Assembly: GCF_009017415.1 (NCBI RefSeq)
Contig: NC_092409.1
Location: 3,596,001-3,660,000 of the forward strand
Direction: 5' to 3'
DNA: 64,000 nucleotides
From: Aspergillus flavus
Taxonomy: Eukaryota > Ascomycota > Eurotiomycetes > Eurotiales > Aspergillaceae
The first letter of the stretch is position 1. Every line of letters starts with the position of its first letter. Below, one piece after another: positions 33,288 to 45,644 of the stretch. A program made the position numbers and the translations under genes. Under the pieces are notes generated by a model that saw nothing but the letters and a program-made list of their open reading frames with translations, had not been told where the DNA came from and did no database searches.

Positions 33288-35914
33288 CTAGGCCTTCCTA
33301 CCCAAATCAAGGTCGGCAACTAGCCTCAAGTGGTCAGTTCCATTCACTGGCGCCTCGCCACCGAAGAACGGCTTCACGGCAACCTCAACAGTCTCTTCAA
33401 AGAGACGGCCAACCACCTCCTCCTTGAGTTCTTCACCCGTCTGGGCAAAGTCCGGATAGGCGTTCATCTCGAGCAACCAAGCGGTGCCGTCTGAATCGAC
33501 CAGGAAGTCCACCCCGAAAAGCTCGAACGCGTTAGGGAGCGTCTGGAAATGGACCATCATGCCTCGGGCAGCAGCTTCAAAAGCTTCACCACTCACAGCA
33601 CAGATTTGGTCAAAGACCTTCTCCTTCCAATCGGGGCTGAGACCAGGGACGTGGGGGTCTAATTTCCAAAACCTCCGGACGGTTCCTTCGTTGGCGCTTC
33701 CACCTTCTTGGAAGCAGGTATTCGTAAGATGCCTCGCCAAATCTGTGACCTCGTCTTCATCCTCCGAAGGTGGACAATATGGCTTTGCAGCAAACAGAGC
33801 CAACATTTCCTTGAAGACGTACACTTTCAAAGAACCCACTGCGAGGACATAGGTACGGATATGAAACTTGCGATTAGATGATGATGGGAGGAGGAGAGGT
33901 GGATCGATATATGGCTGCGCAATGAAATGGCGTAGTTGGGAGGTGACCACCCCTGTTCCATTCTCGCCCTCGTCGTCATCCTCTTCTTCTGCTCGCTCCG
34001 ATCCACTTTCTATATCAGATTCGTCGACTTCCCATTCCTCAAATATTTCGCGCAGTTGATCTTCGCTGCTGAAGAGTCGAATTCCTTGACCCCGATCACT
34101 CATTCCGGGTTTCAAGATCCACCACTCCTTTTCATTATCAGGCCTTTCCTCATTCTTTTGCAAACTTTCCCGTAGTTCGTAGGCTTCCAACAACGCGTCG
34201 TCGAGGAACTCCGCGTAGTCCAGCTCGAAATCGAATGCAAATTTGAAATGCTTTCCTAAAACGCTGTCTGGGTGTTTCGTCACCCAGTTGGAGATTGTGT
34301 TAGATAGGTAATGTTTGCGAATCAATGCCTTGCGGATAATGTAGGCATTTGCCAAAGATGTAGATGAATGTAGCATGACGTGTTCGAAGTCGAGTCGTTC
34401 GTATTCACGGTACTGGAAAAGAGGCGCAGAACGGGATGGAAGGTCTGATAGTGAAGAGATCGTCTTATAGCGACCCTGGCCAAGGCGACGTTGCAGGGCC
34501 TGTTGCATCAAATCCTGAACGTAGGGAACATCACTGTCCACAATGGAGTATAACGTAGGCTCATCATTATCCGGTCTACATGATATAGATCTATCAGAAT
34601 GCCGGTCTTCCAAAGAACCACAGGTAACAAGTAATAAGACAATGCCGGAAAAGGGAAGAAAAGCCAGAAGTATGTCAAAAGCTTAGAAGTTTAAAGTTCC
34701 GCAACATTATGTCCTAGGCAGTCATATCTAATCTTGGCTTCACTCGCCGAGAAATTCCACTCACAGCTTGATCTCTCCTTGAATACCGGATTGGTGCATA
34801 AAGTTGGCTCTCAGAGGCGTGACACTGGCACGAATTAGCGACCAACATGACAATATACTCGGGCAAAATAGAAGACTTGATATACCTTGTCATTCCTTCC
34901 TTGACGACCCAGCCATCATTGCCTGGTGCGCTTTCCTCCACACTCCTATATACATCTGAGAAATTCGGTGCCCATTGGAAATGTTTGTGTTGAATCCGAG
35001 ATCTTCTCGAGGTAATTCCATTGGCATTCGCAGATAATTCTTCCCCTGCTTTCTGATTCTGGTGTCGCACATTGTGCTCCTGTAGTTCGGGATTCGCATT
35101 CGGTACCGAGGCATCGACAGCCCGAAAACAGCTACCAGATGTCCATCGGTTATCAAGCATGTCAGTATAGAGAACCTTGCTCTGGCTCACACCAGGTTCC
35201 AACGGTACATTGACGCTGTAAAGGTCTACACCGTCCGCCCAATTCTTTGCAAGGTACTCGATCAACCGAACCGAATGACGCGATGCCTCGGCGATCACAA
35301 CGGGGTCGTGGTCCCTTGAACTAAAGGCGTACGACAGTGCAATTGAGCGCTTTCCACAGACAGCTCCCTCCATCGCACCACCAATTGTCCCACTAGACAA
35401 GGCGAATAGTGCCGTTGAATTCCGGCCGTAGTTCGGGCCCGACACGACTAGGTCAACAGGGCCACGGTCCTCGAAATAGTGGTATAACCCAATCTGGACA
35501 CAGCTGGCTGGGGTAGAATCGACGAGGATCCATTCATCACCATCGTCGTCTTCATCGTCAGCAGGGTCACTTCCCCGAGGCAGGTCGTGCGTCGTTCCAT
35601 CGTCTTGATGCAGCGTTCCAGGACGGAAATAGGTAGGCTTCACGGCAGCGCCGATTAGGTGGGCTTTACCGATCCATGATCGTTGCTGATGTGGGAGGAC
35701 TACGGAGACCACATGGCCTGCCGACTGTAGCGCAACGACAAGAGAGTGGACATAAGGAGACGACTGATTTGACGGAGGGCCGTCGTCGTTCACAACCTGG
35801 GGAGAATCTCACTATTAAGTAAATGCAACTGCAAATGCGACAAGCGGGGTAGAGTATGCGATTGAAGAGCGGATGGAATGGTTACAGAACAAACACACTC
35901 ACCAGAATATGCAT
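33288..35914 (-). CDS. PBY1: PBY1-like protein: SurE phosphatase domain fused to tubulin-tyrosine-ligase domain
   Basis: Exons (minus) 35914-35903, 35796-34886, 34824-34765 and 34575-33288 join to 756 residues, close to yeast Pby1. Exon 1 is only 12 nt (MHIL) and completes MHILVVNDDGPPSN, where the Asp pair is the SurE metal site. VVSGPNYGRNSTALF is the second SurE motif, and MTSVTPLRANFMHQSGIQGE closes the domain via the 60-nt exon 3. The C-terminal half is an ATP-grasp TTL domain: WWILKPGMSDRGQGIRLF, FHIRTYVLAVGSLKV and GVDFLVDSDGTAWLLEMNAY. The family links a 5'-nucleotidase/phosphatase fold with a ligase fold. Yeast Pby1 is a P-body and decapping-associated protein. Two apparent separate genes here are really one gene. 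Confidence 0.93.
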
Positions 35915-36306
35915 TGAGGGCCAGAATAAAGAAGATAAGAATCAGTGGTCTCTCAGGCTTGGTCGGAGAGGTAAGAAAGATGGTCGAACAATTGGGATTG
36001 ATTTTCCCTTTTTTCCCCGCCTTGCCAACAGCCCACTTTCCGTTATCGATAACGCCATCGCTGTCACTATTTATATTTACGTAGCACTACTTTGGACACC
36101 AATTCACCTTGCAGCCTAACATGTGTCATGCAAACCAGCTAATCCGCACTAGAAATCCGTGTTCAGTGTACTAAAAGAAGTGTTACTACAGGATCTTTTG
36201 CGCCTCAAAGAGATTAAGATCAACACAATGGCTCCCGCTGATGACTGGGTATCTATACAGTGAAAAACGTCGACTTGAAAATCATTACGAAAGACATCGA
36301 AGCAGG
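35915..36306. other. Short intergenic region between PBY1 and seipin
   Basis: PBY1 upstream region and seipin 3' flank. No gene is seen. Confidence 0.6.
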
Positions 36307-37654
36307 TTAGGAATGTCCGTCACTGAACAGGCGGCTTCGCCTTCGTTGAACACCGCGAGCCTCAGCACTTTCCAACCCAGTCCCCGCACCAACTTCTTCG
36401 GATGGTAATGAACCTCGGTCTCTTGGCGAACCATCAGACTCGTCGTCATCTGCCTCATATTCATCTTCTCTTTTGATCCTCCGCTTCCCTTCTGGATTAG
36501 TTGAAGAAGTAGAGGGCGCTTCCATGAGAGACGATGTTTCCTCAGAAGGTTCCTCCTTGATCGGCGTTTCGTCGCCCGCTTCTTCCTTTACCTCCGGTTC
36601 ACGCGTACCCGTGCTTGATAAAGAAGCTATAATCACCCAGGATATGCTTGCCGATGTCATACAGATACTCCAGAACAAGGAGCTAAAGATAAAGAACGAC
36701 GTGATCTTCCAGTTGTACATCATCCATCTGCTGTACCGTCAGTCACAATAGCCACCCCTCGAAAGCAACTCGTTGAATCCCTGGGAGCCATACCTCAATC
36801 CAGTAAATCTAGCTCTGAATTCCACCGTTGCTTTGTATATTTGCATCTCCTCTTTACTGTGTATTTCCAGCCGCAAACTTTCAGGCAAATTGCGCCGTCC
36901 GCGGGCAAATTCAACCCGTTCCATCATTGGTACCACCAGCTTCTCTGCTTCCCGTGACCAGCCAAACACATAGAACGGCATAAGCGAGAGCTTGCTGGCT
37001 GTGTCCACCAGAGGCGAGGCGTATGTTAGCATAGCAGGACGGCGCACTCGTGAGATAGGATACGTAGAGCTATTCGTGCCCTGACGGGCAGACGTCGAAG
37101 GATGGGAAAGGAGGGTCAGATCGAGCATGAAATTCCCAGCGGCAAGGTTTGACGGAGTACGAGGCAACTCAATTTCCACGTTTATGTCGTATGGCTGAAG
37201 GGATACCAAGTCGGAGCCGAGGGAGGCGGTTCCCCAAGGATGTCCATCACTACTAGCAAGTACGATCAGCAAACAGGTATCTAAGGCCAAAGGATACATA
37301 TTGTTTCCGGAAATTCGCCGATCAAGCCTTTACTGACCCGAATTGTAGATGTACCACGCGTCCAACGCCGACTTGGGGAACGAATCTGTAGTAGAAAATC
37401 CCATAGGCAAGGGCGGACCCAAACAGCATGAATAGGCCAGCGCCAACAAATAGCAAGGTTCCCAAATATGCCTTCTGGGCTTGTTTCGAGAAGAACGGAC
37501 GGCTGTACTTGACCAGCGCGTTCTGCGCGTTATGGTAGAGCTGTTAGGGCACCAATTCGATCATCTCCTATGTGGTGTTGGCTCTTACCGTCGTCCTAGT
37601 TAAAACTGTAGGCTTATGACCTGAATCTTCCTCGGATGTATACTCGGATTCCAT
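36307..37654 (-). CDS. SEI1: Seipin (lipid-droplet biogenesis membrane protein)
   Basis: Exons (minus) 37654-37589, 37522-37338, 37249-36794 and 36727-36307 give 375 residues. TM1 is GTLLFVGAGLFMLFGSALAY. The lumenal domain begins VVHLQFGDGHPWGTASL, which is read only by using the acceptor at 37250 and removing an 88-nt intron with a GTCAGT donor. It continues TPSNLAAGNFMLDLTLLS and KLSLMPFYVFGWSREAEKLV. TM2 is FFIFSSLFWSICMTSASISW. A cytosolic Glu/Ser-rich acidic tail of ~100 residues ends the protein. Seipin forms ER rings at lipid-droplet contact sites. Topology and domain order fit the family, and the tail is longer than in yeast Sei1. Confidence 0.93.
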
Positions 37655-38424
37655 GATGCGATGAAGTGGGGAATGAAGCGAGGTTAATTGAAGCAAATTT
37701 TGTGACAGTTGTGTCGGAATACTGAACTATTTTGCCAGGCTCGCGTCGACGTCACAGGGTCTCTCTCTTCCGCGGGAACATGTGAACCTTCCTTCTAAGG
37801 TATCCATTTATACTACATATGTACACTACCTACTACGAGAGTGATTCTATTCTTCGGCATCAATTACAATGGATTTGAACACTCATTATTCCATGTCGAC
37901 CGGATCAAACTCCCAAATGCCATTGAAAATGCAAAAACAAAACCTCATTATACCCCCGTATTTTTATACTTATCGTTACAGGCCACCAGAACCGGAGTGA
38001 CGCAAATGTCCAACAGAAGTACAAGGGAGAAAGGAATTGGTAGAAAAATAGGGTAAAAAAAAGGGGGAAACATGTAGATAAAGGAAAAGAGAAAAGAAAA
38101 ATGATAAAAGGTTTCATGTAGCTTTGAACCATGCTAACATGTCCTCCTAGTGGTATGCATATCCCTCCCAGAAACCCAACCGAGAAATGATAACAAGGTA
38201 AAGCAGTACAGACGGGTTACTAAAAAAAAGATAATAGAGAAAAAGAACCCTTCAAAACATACATCCCAGCAGAGCTCCGTAATATGGATGCTACATGTCA
38301 TGAGCGGCATCGGCAATCACCATGAAAACATTCATGTCAGAAATAAGTAAGACATCGTGGCAAGGTCAAGTTCTTCGTATTAATAGAGAATATAGCAAAG
38401 GTGCTGAATATTCTTCGTCAATGC
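37655..38424. other. Intergenic region between seipin and NOT1
   Basis: Seipin promoter and NOT1 3' UTR. It has purine-rich low-complexity sequence (about 38010-38110). No gene is seen. Confidence 0.6.
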
Positions 38425-41400
38425 CTAGGCCAACGCTCTAGGGCTTTGCTGTTGAATGTGCTGCAGGAGTGCATCGAATAAACGTCCGATCTGATGACAT
38501 ATCTAGTTAGTTGCTTGTTCAATCCAGCGAACGTGGGGTAAAGTAACTCACCTCAGGCGCCGCCTGGATAAAGGGAAGACGGAAAAAGGTGTAGCTTCGA
38601 TTCTGAAGCAGTTCCTGCAGAGTTATAATCAATCCCCAAGGATGAGGACGATGAACAATAAGTCGCTCAAGTAGCACCCGAATAATCTGCTGGCGAATGT
38701 CGGACTCATCCTGTTCCGAGTAGTCGGAACCGAACAAACGGAGAATCGCGAAACTGAAGAAGTAGGTGTGACTGTTAGGATACCGAAGCTGGTTCGCCAT
38801 CGCGCTCAGAAGGTAATAGCGCGCCTCAGGCCGCAAGGCTTTCGCTAATCTCTCAAGAAGGGCTGAATGAGGGGAATTGTCAAATGCTGCACGAGTGTTG
38901 CCCTTAGGTGCATTGGCAGAGACAGCGCTCTGCCCGATGTAGAGCACTAATGCGTTCAGAAGCACGACGTTGACGTTGATTGGCGTGTAGAAGAGACCGG
39001 TCTCTTTGGTAGTCGGGTTGTACACGGCTTCGCAAATCTGCTGCAAAGCCGCTTCCGACGCATTTCCGCCCTGAAGCGACGAGTCAACCACACTCTTGAT
39101 GTTGGCCTGCTGGAGTGGCGCTGCCGTGTCACCAGCGATCTTTGGCGCTTCCCGCATCTCCTCCAGCCGTTCCACCTTCAGACCCTCTCTAAACGGATCT
39201 GGGAGTTTGTGGAAGGATGACGGATAGGCGCTCAGGACAAGGTTTCGAAGCTGAGCGCAGTGTGCGGGGATAACATTGCAGAACTGGAAATGGTTTTCCG
39301 CCACAAACTCGGGGAAGTCATGATGCAGGATCAATAGGATGCGAAGCACGCCCTTATACATGTCTTTGATAACATAGGAGATATTTGCAGGCTTGAGTTG
39401 CTCGCCGATATAGGCAAGAAGAGCTTGCATGATCTCACAGTAAGGGCCCCAGCCTGTACGCTCTGGCATGTTCAACATACCTGACATGAAGAACCTGTGC
39501 GAGACCAACGCTAGCCACCCGTAAACAAATGCGGGGCAGTACTTGGGTTGGAGTGACAAGAATATGTTAGCCAAGGCGAACATCATCTCTTGATGTTGTT
39601 CGCTCTGTTGAAGGCCGTTCAAGGAATATTCGCAAAGGATACTTGAGAAGAGCCTGAAGAAGACGCGCTGGTTGAAAGCTTCCCCCCTCATAACATGATG
39701 GTGGTTGAGGACGAGCACCAGCAATGACAGGATCGAATTGAAGTAGACTGACTTGCTAGTCTTAGTAGCTCCTGGCGTCTCACCCTGGAATTTCACAAGA
39801 AGTACAACCAGTTTTGCGAGGGCATCGATATAGAGGTAGGCCTCATCAAGGCTGCCATTAGGATTTTGAGACTCATGCTCAAACATTGCAACGGAAATAT
39901 CGATGCTAAGACGGAAGAATAAGGCGGAATCTTCTTGGTTGTCCATGACTTGTCTCTCATGGATATCTTTGAGGAAAGAATAATAGGTGCGATCAATGGC
40001 GCCTGGAGCCTTGTAAATTCCGATCCATTCGCTGAAGATGTATTCCATTTGATCACGCTTCGATCTCGCCTTATCGCTGAGTAGAGGGTTAACAACTTCG
40101 GGAATCCCAGACTCGCGCAATTTGTTGATAATGTCACTGGCAGTTGAAAGACCGGAGTCTTCTGCAAGCCACTGGCTCATAGCTTCAAGACTGCCTGAGA
40201 AGTCAGACCTCAAGGCGGAAGGCTCTTCGCTGAAAAGAACACGGTCCATCAAATTGGCAAGGACATCTAGAGCACTAGTATTCTTCTGAAGAATAAGCCT
40301 TGTCAATATCATATCGACGCGACGAATATCCAAAAGTCCAGCATCAATGAGAGCGACTGTAACTGGGACATTGAACATGTGCTCATCATCAACTTCCGAT
40401 AGGACCGCCCAGGTGTATCGTGCTACTAGAGACGACATATCACACAACTTGGCAAGAAGATGTACGAGTACTTCAATCTCTAATGTGCCTTGAGTTTGCG
40501 AGAATAGACTTGTGCAGATCTTGAGCGACGTCAACCGCGCCAGTTCCTCACCGTTGGGAGATGCGAGAATAGCCCGCAAGGCTTGGTTGTACTCTTGTAG
40601 GACGCCGCTGTCTCTTCCGAGGTCTCTAACACGTTCCTCAGACGCATTTCTTGCAGCTTGTTGAAGATCGGAAACGATGCTCTCAACCTTCTCGCGTGGA
40701 CTCTGTGCTTCAAGGAAACCATTGAGCTGCGACTGTGCACTTACGAGCCCAGACTGCTGCAATCTGGCATCCTGTTGCGCCTGTGGTGTCCTGTGAGGAA
40801 CAGCAGGCTGCTCTGCAGGTGTGGAAAGGTTCGGTATGGCGGTATAAGGATCCTGTAGAACATCTTGAATGCGGGCAGAGTCTGTCGAAACATTGGGGAT
40901 ATGAGCTGTTCCAGGGCCCCGAGACTGGCGGGCGAACTCTTCATAGATAGCCAGCTGCTCTTTGTTGAGTCCACCAGGTGCCTGCCGATAAGGCTCGGGA
41001 ATGAAAAGCCCCCAGCGATTCATAGATGGATCAATGAATGGTTCATTAGGCCGGGCCGCACGATGACGGCGACGGGCTTCCAACTGCGGCTCAATGACCT
41101 TTTCGATTTCTGGAAGCGACTTTTCTTCTGCTGCCTTCTCCACAATGCCGCAGGCGGCATCCAAGTTATCATTAACACACATTAGTATAAGCCCCTCAGG
41201 CATAGGCTGGTCCGAATACTCCTGCTGGATCATACGGATATAGTTGGTCATGCTGACCTTCAGAGGCTCTTTGCAAGTGACAAGGGCCAGGCTACCAGCA
41301 AGTTGCCTAACCATTATGCCAGCCGCATGTCGGACCTTCTCCTCGTCGGGCTCCATAGCGAAATCCTTTGACACCAATTGAACTGTCGATATGGAGGCAA

Positions 41401-44400
41401 TTGTTACTGACCGTTCTACCACAGGCGTAATAATCTCTGCAATAGCACGTTCCACAGAACTGTGTACAATTTGCCGAAGGACGTTGGGGTCAACCATGCT
41501 GCTTGCGGACGACGGCAGGACAAGGATCTTATCTAAGCTTGGCAGTGTCGACATAATAGCGGCGGGTGATAGCCTTTCGTGACGAATGCCTTGGTTGATG
41601 CTGCTAAGTGCCATGTCTTCAAACGCTTCGAGACCTTCAGGAATGTTGGCTGTCGACAACGCATCCTCAATGTGCGCTGAACGGTCCCGAATGATGACGG
41701 ACGGCTCAATTGCTTTGTGATCAAGATCAAGGTCCTTGCATAGAACCTCGATTTCAAACTTGAGATTCAGCTTCAATTCTGCAAAGTGATAAAGCTCCAT
41801 CAAAAGTGCCAGGATATCCATGAGCCAAGGGTTTGGCGGATTGAAGACTGTAGACTTGGTAGCCTGGACCAACACCTTGCAAGTGAATGGAATCACGATC
41901 GTCAGGCGTTGGCTGTCATAACCTTCCAAGAGAAGCCCCTTAAAGTAAACATTTTTGTGTTTGATTGGCTTATCCTTTGCGATAGTCAAGGATCCGAGCC
42001 ATAACCCAAGGTTCTTCAAGTGTCCACGGTCGGTGGAATTATTCAAAGTGGCCTCGGAATTCAGCAGCTTAGAAACGCTGACGTATGTTTCTCGCAGAAC
42101 TTCCGCCCAAAGCACCCTATCATTAATGCGATCAAGGAGATCAAGATACAACTGCTGGAAATTAGGCTGCAGTTTGGCCCGTTCTTCTACCAAATACGAA
42201 GCAAACCATTGGTGGTGTTGATCCCGAAGAACATCGGTGAGATCTTGTAGCTTCTCCTCGATATTCTGCTCCGAGACGTTGTTCAGTACAAATAGAATCT
42301 TGTCCTGAACATCCTCGTCGGGGTCGTTGTAGACTTCAGGTCGGAGAGGGGGATCAACATGTACAGAAATGAATTTGCGACTTGTCCCATCAGCGGCAGT
42401 AGTCTCATCCACAACATTACCATTAGTTATAGATCCAGCGGAAGCATTATCGAGTCTGCCAGTATCGGAGTCGCGGGCCTGGCTTCCTTGTTCGCGAAGC
42501 ACCTCTTCGGCTTTTTGAAAGATTGGAGAGCCTTGCAAAGTCGGAATCTGCAATAACAGATGACAGAAGCCAGCCCATTCTGGAAGGCGGTTGATCAACT
42601 GCTCGATAGCTTCAACTCCAAATTTGTACATCGGGTCGTGCATGTCATGTTCGCGAACAGCTTCCAAAATCATGCCCAAACCGACCTTCAAGGTGATACC
42701 ATCAACAAGTCGGAAGTTAATGATACCACCAAACATGACAGCTGTCTTTGTGAGAGCTTCCAGTGGATACTCATGGTAGCAATGATACTCGTCGATGAGT
42801 CCGTGGACCATACAAGCGAACAAATCTTGCTCAGCGGGTTCGCGCGAGGACTTATATCGTCTCATCAACTCGAGAATTTCTCTCAGGGACAGCTCTTCAT
42901 GATACATCTTGCCGAACAACTCCTGCATTTGCTTGTCAACGGTCTCAGGCAAAGAGTTCCCGTTTTCACCGTTGGCATCGATAATATCATCAAAACCTTC
43001 TCCGTAGTTGATCAACCTAGGATACGTCTGGATACAGATCCGTTGCACCGGTGTGAGGTTCTCACGATCACCGACGTATTCCTCCAAGACTGACAGCAAG
43101 GTATAGACGGTCTTCACAGAAAGGCTGACCATTTGAGGCGCGGGTTGCTCTTTCCTTTGGACATGAAGCTCATCCTCCGCTTTGATTCTCAGAAACTTGG
43201 ATAATAAGCTGCCCATATCCATGGGACCCTTTTGAGCAGCATTGCGCACCCATTGTTCCAGATCGAAAGGTCCCTTACGGTGAGCGTAACAAGCAAGATC
43301 CATAGCGAGGCCATTTGTGTATCCTAGTAGGAAATCCAGCCAATTGTATTCGACAGCATGCTCGTATATGGCAGCAGTAGAAGTCGGATCTTGTGTGAAC
43401 GTAGTGAAAAGTTGCTCCGCCACCCATTGCTTATCTTGACGCCACGCTCCATGCAGGGCTAACTGGTATCCTTCCTCTTGCTTTAGTATAAAAACGACTA
43501 GTGTCCGGAGGACGAAGCTTTGCTGAACGGTCGTCCACGGCTGTGGAAGGGTCAGCGCCGAGCATAGGAACACAGGGAGGTCATATTGAACGATGGCTTT
43601 GATGAGCAGTTGGCTCTCGGCGACCGCCCAGGAGGCCTGAGAGAACAAGGAGAGGTCGAACAAAGCTCTCATGGCATCCAAAGACCGTAGGGGTGATTTT
43701 GCTGCACGTTCTCCTTGTAAACGAACAAGCTCGGGGCCATCCGCAAAAAAGTCTGGAGGGAAAGTAGCGCGAAGGTTGGGGATCTGCGACACATCTGTTC
43801 GAGAGACAAGGAAAGCTGTGAGAAAGGACAGCTGAGTGTCACGATGTTCCCAATCACCGCCCCAAAGTTTCTGAACATCCAAGGTTGGGTCTTCGGAAGC
43901 AGCTGCTAAGAGAGCCGAATATAGCTTGGCGAATTGTTTTGCATCTAGCCTCAAGCCCTCCCGATCAAAATTTCGGAAAATCAGAGGCCAGCTTATTTGT
44001 TTTTCACCGTAATGTGACTTGACAGCTGCAAGGAATGTTTCCAGGGAAAATTCCTGCCAATATTGAGACAGAACCAAGAATAACAGTGCACTAGCAAGAT
44101 GTTCCTCATTCCAGCATTCGGAGCCAGCTGAATTGATGGCTTCAGTCACAGCGTCTGGGTTTGAAGTTGCTTTCGGCCCCTTTGAGTGCAGTTGACGGAC
44201 TAGGGTATATCTCGGGTTGATGAAATTGAACATTTGCAGGGCAGATGCAATCTCAAAAGGCATCTCCACGCCCAGTCTCGTATAGCGTAGATTGGCCGCA
44301 TATACGAGCTTAGCCTTCACTTCGTCTGTGAAATTGCGCGGTGGGTACAGGATGAAGCGCTCAATCGTCATTCCGATACAAGCATTCTTATAGTCCTTGG

Positions 44401-45644
44401 TTATCTCCGACGGGGTGGCGAGGCTTTGGAGGAATGGAGGTATCGAGTTGGAGAGGATTGCATCAGCTAAAAGCGGGAATGGTGAGACACCGATTACTAC
44501 TAGAAGCATCAAAAGCGACAGACTTACCCTTTGCGCGCAAGTCCGACTTGTTAGCCATCTTGAAAGCCAGCGCAAGTGAAACCTTCAAGATAGGATCAAG
44601 CTTGAAATGATCCAGAAAAGTCGAAAGGTCGAAATCTCGGAAAATATCGCCCTCGGAAGTATCTACCGTCTCCGCGATTTTCTGGGCCTGTTCGATGTCT
44701 TGAGATACCTTTTGCATCTCTTGTACCAGGAGAGGATAGTTCCCGGCATTTTCCACAGACTTATTCACACCGGGAAAGATCTGAGGGGCGTTGCCTGTGA
44801 GAAGGCGCCTGAAATATTTGGAAAAGACCTCCATGCCGTTGGACTCAACAAGCTAGAGATAACAATACATTAGTGATGGTTCGCGTTGCAAGGATTCCGG
44901 TTACAGATGGAATTGGCTTACTTTGTGAATCTGAGCAGCTTTCGTGTCCCACTTCTCTCGACCTTCTTTCTCCGTAATTGAATCTAGGAGAAGAAACACT
45001 TGAGCGATAGATATTTTTGTTAGCGAAGACTGACTTGCGTGAGCTGCAGCTGCCGAGCCCGATTTGTCAGAAGGAAACCCTGTAGGTGAGTTTACCGTTG
45101 TCCCAGATGACAACGGAGAGAAGGTGGCGCCTCTGGAAGATCCCGTCCCACCTCCGCCTCCCCCGGAGCCTCCACCACCCGCGATAGAGCCCGCTGTGGA
45201 AGCCAGATGTGACCCAGACGACGGGGTATGGGCTCTGAACTTAGGAGACGAGAGAGATTGTCCGGGCTGCTGATGTTGTTGCGAGCCAGATTGGAAGGAG
45301 GTGAAGGGTGACGGCGTGGAGGCAGGTGAGGGCGCGTTCCGGCTGCCTGGAAAGCCTCGTGCGGAACTCAGAACCGCAGAGAAGGAGGAGGTCAAAGGAG
45401 ATGAAGTTGAACCGCCCGGACCAGGACTACTGGACTGAGGTGGCCCTCGGGAAGAGGCTGAGGGGAAAGATGACGATGCGAGATTGTTGGTCGCAAGCGG
45501 AGTCAGTCCACGGCGAACGCTGGACTGGGACACGGATGGACCCCAGGCAGATTGCTGTGACCTTCCAGGTCTGATCGTGGAAGACTTATCGGTGCCAGAA
45601 GCAATCGACGATTGGGAGGAAGGAGGAGGGGGAGGGAAGGTCAT
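38425..45644 (-). CDS. NOT1: CCR4-NOT complex scaffold subunit NOT1
   Basis: Exons (minus) 45644-44922, 44852-44528, 44466-38552 and 38490-38425 give 2342 residues. The first ~200 residues are Ser/Pro/Gly-rich and disordered, with a Gly run. HEAT-type helical regions follow. A MIF4G-like CAF1-binding segment lies near residues ~1080-1300 (for example KILFVLNNVSEQNIEEKLQD). Next is a CAF40-binding region (~1350-1550). The conserved NOT1 C-terminal superfamily domain runs from about 1840 to the end. The last exon adds IGRLFDALLQHIQQQSPRAL. An apparent hydrophobic start at 44575 is an artefact of reading intron 2. NOT1 holds together the main cytoplasmic mRNA deadenylase. Confidence 0.96.

Noticed and set aside
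44467..44575. Apparent signal peptide or membrane start (MRWLSRWLTSR...) for the 2018-codon NOT1 frame
   Set aside because: This is intron 2 read through. The true upstream exons join in phase at 44527/44466 and continue NOT1 homology.
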